64,000 bases of DNA from Casuarina equisetifolia (Eukaryota; Streptophyta; Magnoliopsida; Fagales; Casuarinaceae), in contig CM052355.1 in assembly GCA_028551475.1 (NCBI GenBank), positions 21,045,580-21,109,579 on the forward strand, written 5' to 3'. Both the position numbers and the translations under genes were made by a program. The notes beneath the pieces are model-generated. The model searched no databases. It was given only the letters and a program-made list of their open reading frames with translations, and was not told the origin of the DNA. Positions 62,811 through 64,000 of this stretch are shown in pieces; position 1 is the stretch's first letter; each line of letters starts with the position of its first letter.

Positions 62811-64000
62811 TGTGCAGATTAGTGGGTGTATAATGGACTGCCACCCAACGTTCTACATGTTATCACACATGGCAACGAAGGCTCACCCACTCCTGAGCAT
62901 GCTCCTTCCCAGAAACCAAACACCACCGCATGCTTTGGCCGGTCATCTAAGCTTGACACTTCATGCTTTGGCTGGTCAACTATGGCTTCTTCGTGTGGTG
63001 CCTCATCAAGCACAGCCGAGTTTGCAACCAGCATATGAAACCGAAAAGGTAACTCCAATGTGCTGCTACACGATTGGAGCTATTAAGACTGCCTTCCTGA
63101 AGTATAAAGAGTCGTTGAAGACCTGGAGGACACCTGGTCTGAAAGCCAGGCCATTGCTGATAGGAAGGACCACACCAAACTACAAGTTATTGACCTCGAA
63201 ATGGCACACGTGAAAGAAGGACAACGACGGAAGAAGATAAAAGCAAGAACTGAACGTGCTGTCAACTCTTAGCATGTCTAGGACTGCTAAAGTGAACTTC
63301 TAGGAAGTTTACATCAAAAGAAAAGCAGACCCTAAAAGGCTATATATAGGCCTAGCTTGCCTTAGAAAATGCAAGCCATTTTTGGTCTTCCTACTTGTGG
63401 CAACTTTCAACATTTAAATTGAATTCAAGTAGCTTTCTACACTCTATCATCTCCCTTTTTTTTTTCACATATCCTCTTGGTATCAAAGCTAGGTTTGATC
63501 CTATACTCATCTTGTGTATTTTTCCAACCATATCTTCTTTATATCCCTTCCCAACTACTGTTAATATCAGCAACTTTGTTATTTTCAAACTTACCAATGG
63601 AAATTACCTTCCTTGGATGACTTAGGTCAAGTTGCTAGTTCAAACTTAGAAACTTTTCGAGTTTCTTATTGGATCCACTCCCTGCCCTTCCATTACTCAT
63701 TTAGTTGAGAATAAAGAAGTGTAAATCTAGAGTATGATGTCTGGACACAAAGTGATGCATTGGTAAAATCATGGATCATTGATAGCTTGTTTGAAGAAGT
63801 ACTTGAACATATTTTGAGCTTGAGATGCCCACTCAATTATGGAACACTCTAGCAAGTCACTTTGCTTAGAGGACTAAAGCTCCTAAATTTAATCTCTTGT
63901 CATAGCTCTACAACCTCCACTAAGACAACAAAAAAAAATGTTAAAATTTTATGTTGACTCAAAGGGTCTGCTTAACCTAGCTCAATTGGTAAGCCCTAAA
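62811..64000 (+). mobile_element. Ty1/copia element F, 5' LTR and gag, cut by window end
   Basis: An LTR-like stretch with a TATATATAGG promoter motif near 63341-63350 ends just before a primer-binding site TGGTATCAAAGCT (63478). Gag follows from about 63590, with FKLTNGNYLPWMT and then TQSDALVKSWIIDSLFEEVL (near 63750-63805), matching copia gag. The LTR start is not certain; TGTGCAG at 62811 is a candidate. Gag already shows breaks. The right end lies outside the window. Confidence 0.7.

Noticed and set aside
63970-64000. TAGCTCAATTGGTAAG resembling a tRNA A box at the window end
   Set aside because: It lies within copia gag sequence and the window ends before any B box or acceptor stem could be seen, so no tRNA or SINE call is possible.
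1-64000. Search for CRISPR arrays, bacterial operons, or a new multi-gene system
   Set aside because: The sequence is plant nuclear DNA with introns and retroelements; no regularly spaced repeats with unique spacers and no cluster of co-functional genes were seen.

Overview
This is nuclear DNA from a flowering plant, almost certainly a eudicot. Three intron-bearing host genes are recognisable: an NT-C2 coiled-coil protein, the meiotic crossover gene SHOC1, and an RD29B/LTI65-type stress gene. The rest is dominated by Ty1/copia and Ty3/gypsy retroelement fossils plus a LINE, in AT-rich DNA. A woody eudicot such as grapevine would fit, but the species cannot be fixed from the sequence alone.

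Layout. (1) 1-11.8 kb is nested retroelements: a plus-strand copia element (832-7008, 5-bp target duplication GATAG) sits inside the pol of an older minus-strand copia. Next to it lies a minus-strand gypsy fossil whose gag is split by a ~1.07 kb solo LTR. (2) 11.8-14.85 kb has no recognised gene. (3) 14.86-20.2 kb is a minus-strand PPR pseudogene split by a copia element (15472-19593). (4) 20.2-33.4 kb holds a copia gag fragment, a 3.8 kb LTR element with a perfect target duplication (24015-27832), a 3'-truncated copia, and a gypsy gag-protease-RT fragment. (5) 33.4-41.9 kb is mostly unassigned, with a LINE 3' fragment on the minus strand (36.4-38.5 kb) and a small inverted-repeat structure near 39.3 kb. 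(6) 41.95-60.5 kb is a gene island in which I recognise no retroelement. (7) 61.4-64 kb is again gypsy and copia remains, cut by the window end.

The gene island. The NT-C2 coiled-coil gene (plus, 41951-45548) converges on SHOC1 (minus, 55017-46588). SHOC1 is divergent from the RD29B-type gene (plus, 58008-60506). From memory these match Arabidopsis At5g52280, At5g52290 (SHOC1) and At5g52300 (RD29B/LTI65), so the three genes appear collinear with Arabidopsis chromosome 5. Exon structures could be worked out with consistent phases for all three. Two single-base frame problems remain, one in SHOC1 exon 4 and one in RD29B exon 3; they are either sequence errors or real lesions. The RD29B-type promoter has a compact ABRE-ABRE-CE3 cluster about 60 bp upstream of a TATA box and no DRE core in the proximal ~350 bp, which points to ABA-type control. 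The three genes do not form one pathway; their proximity looks like inherited gene order. I found no evidence for a novel multi-gene system.
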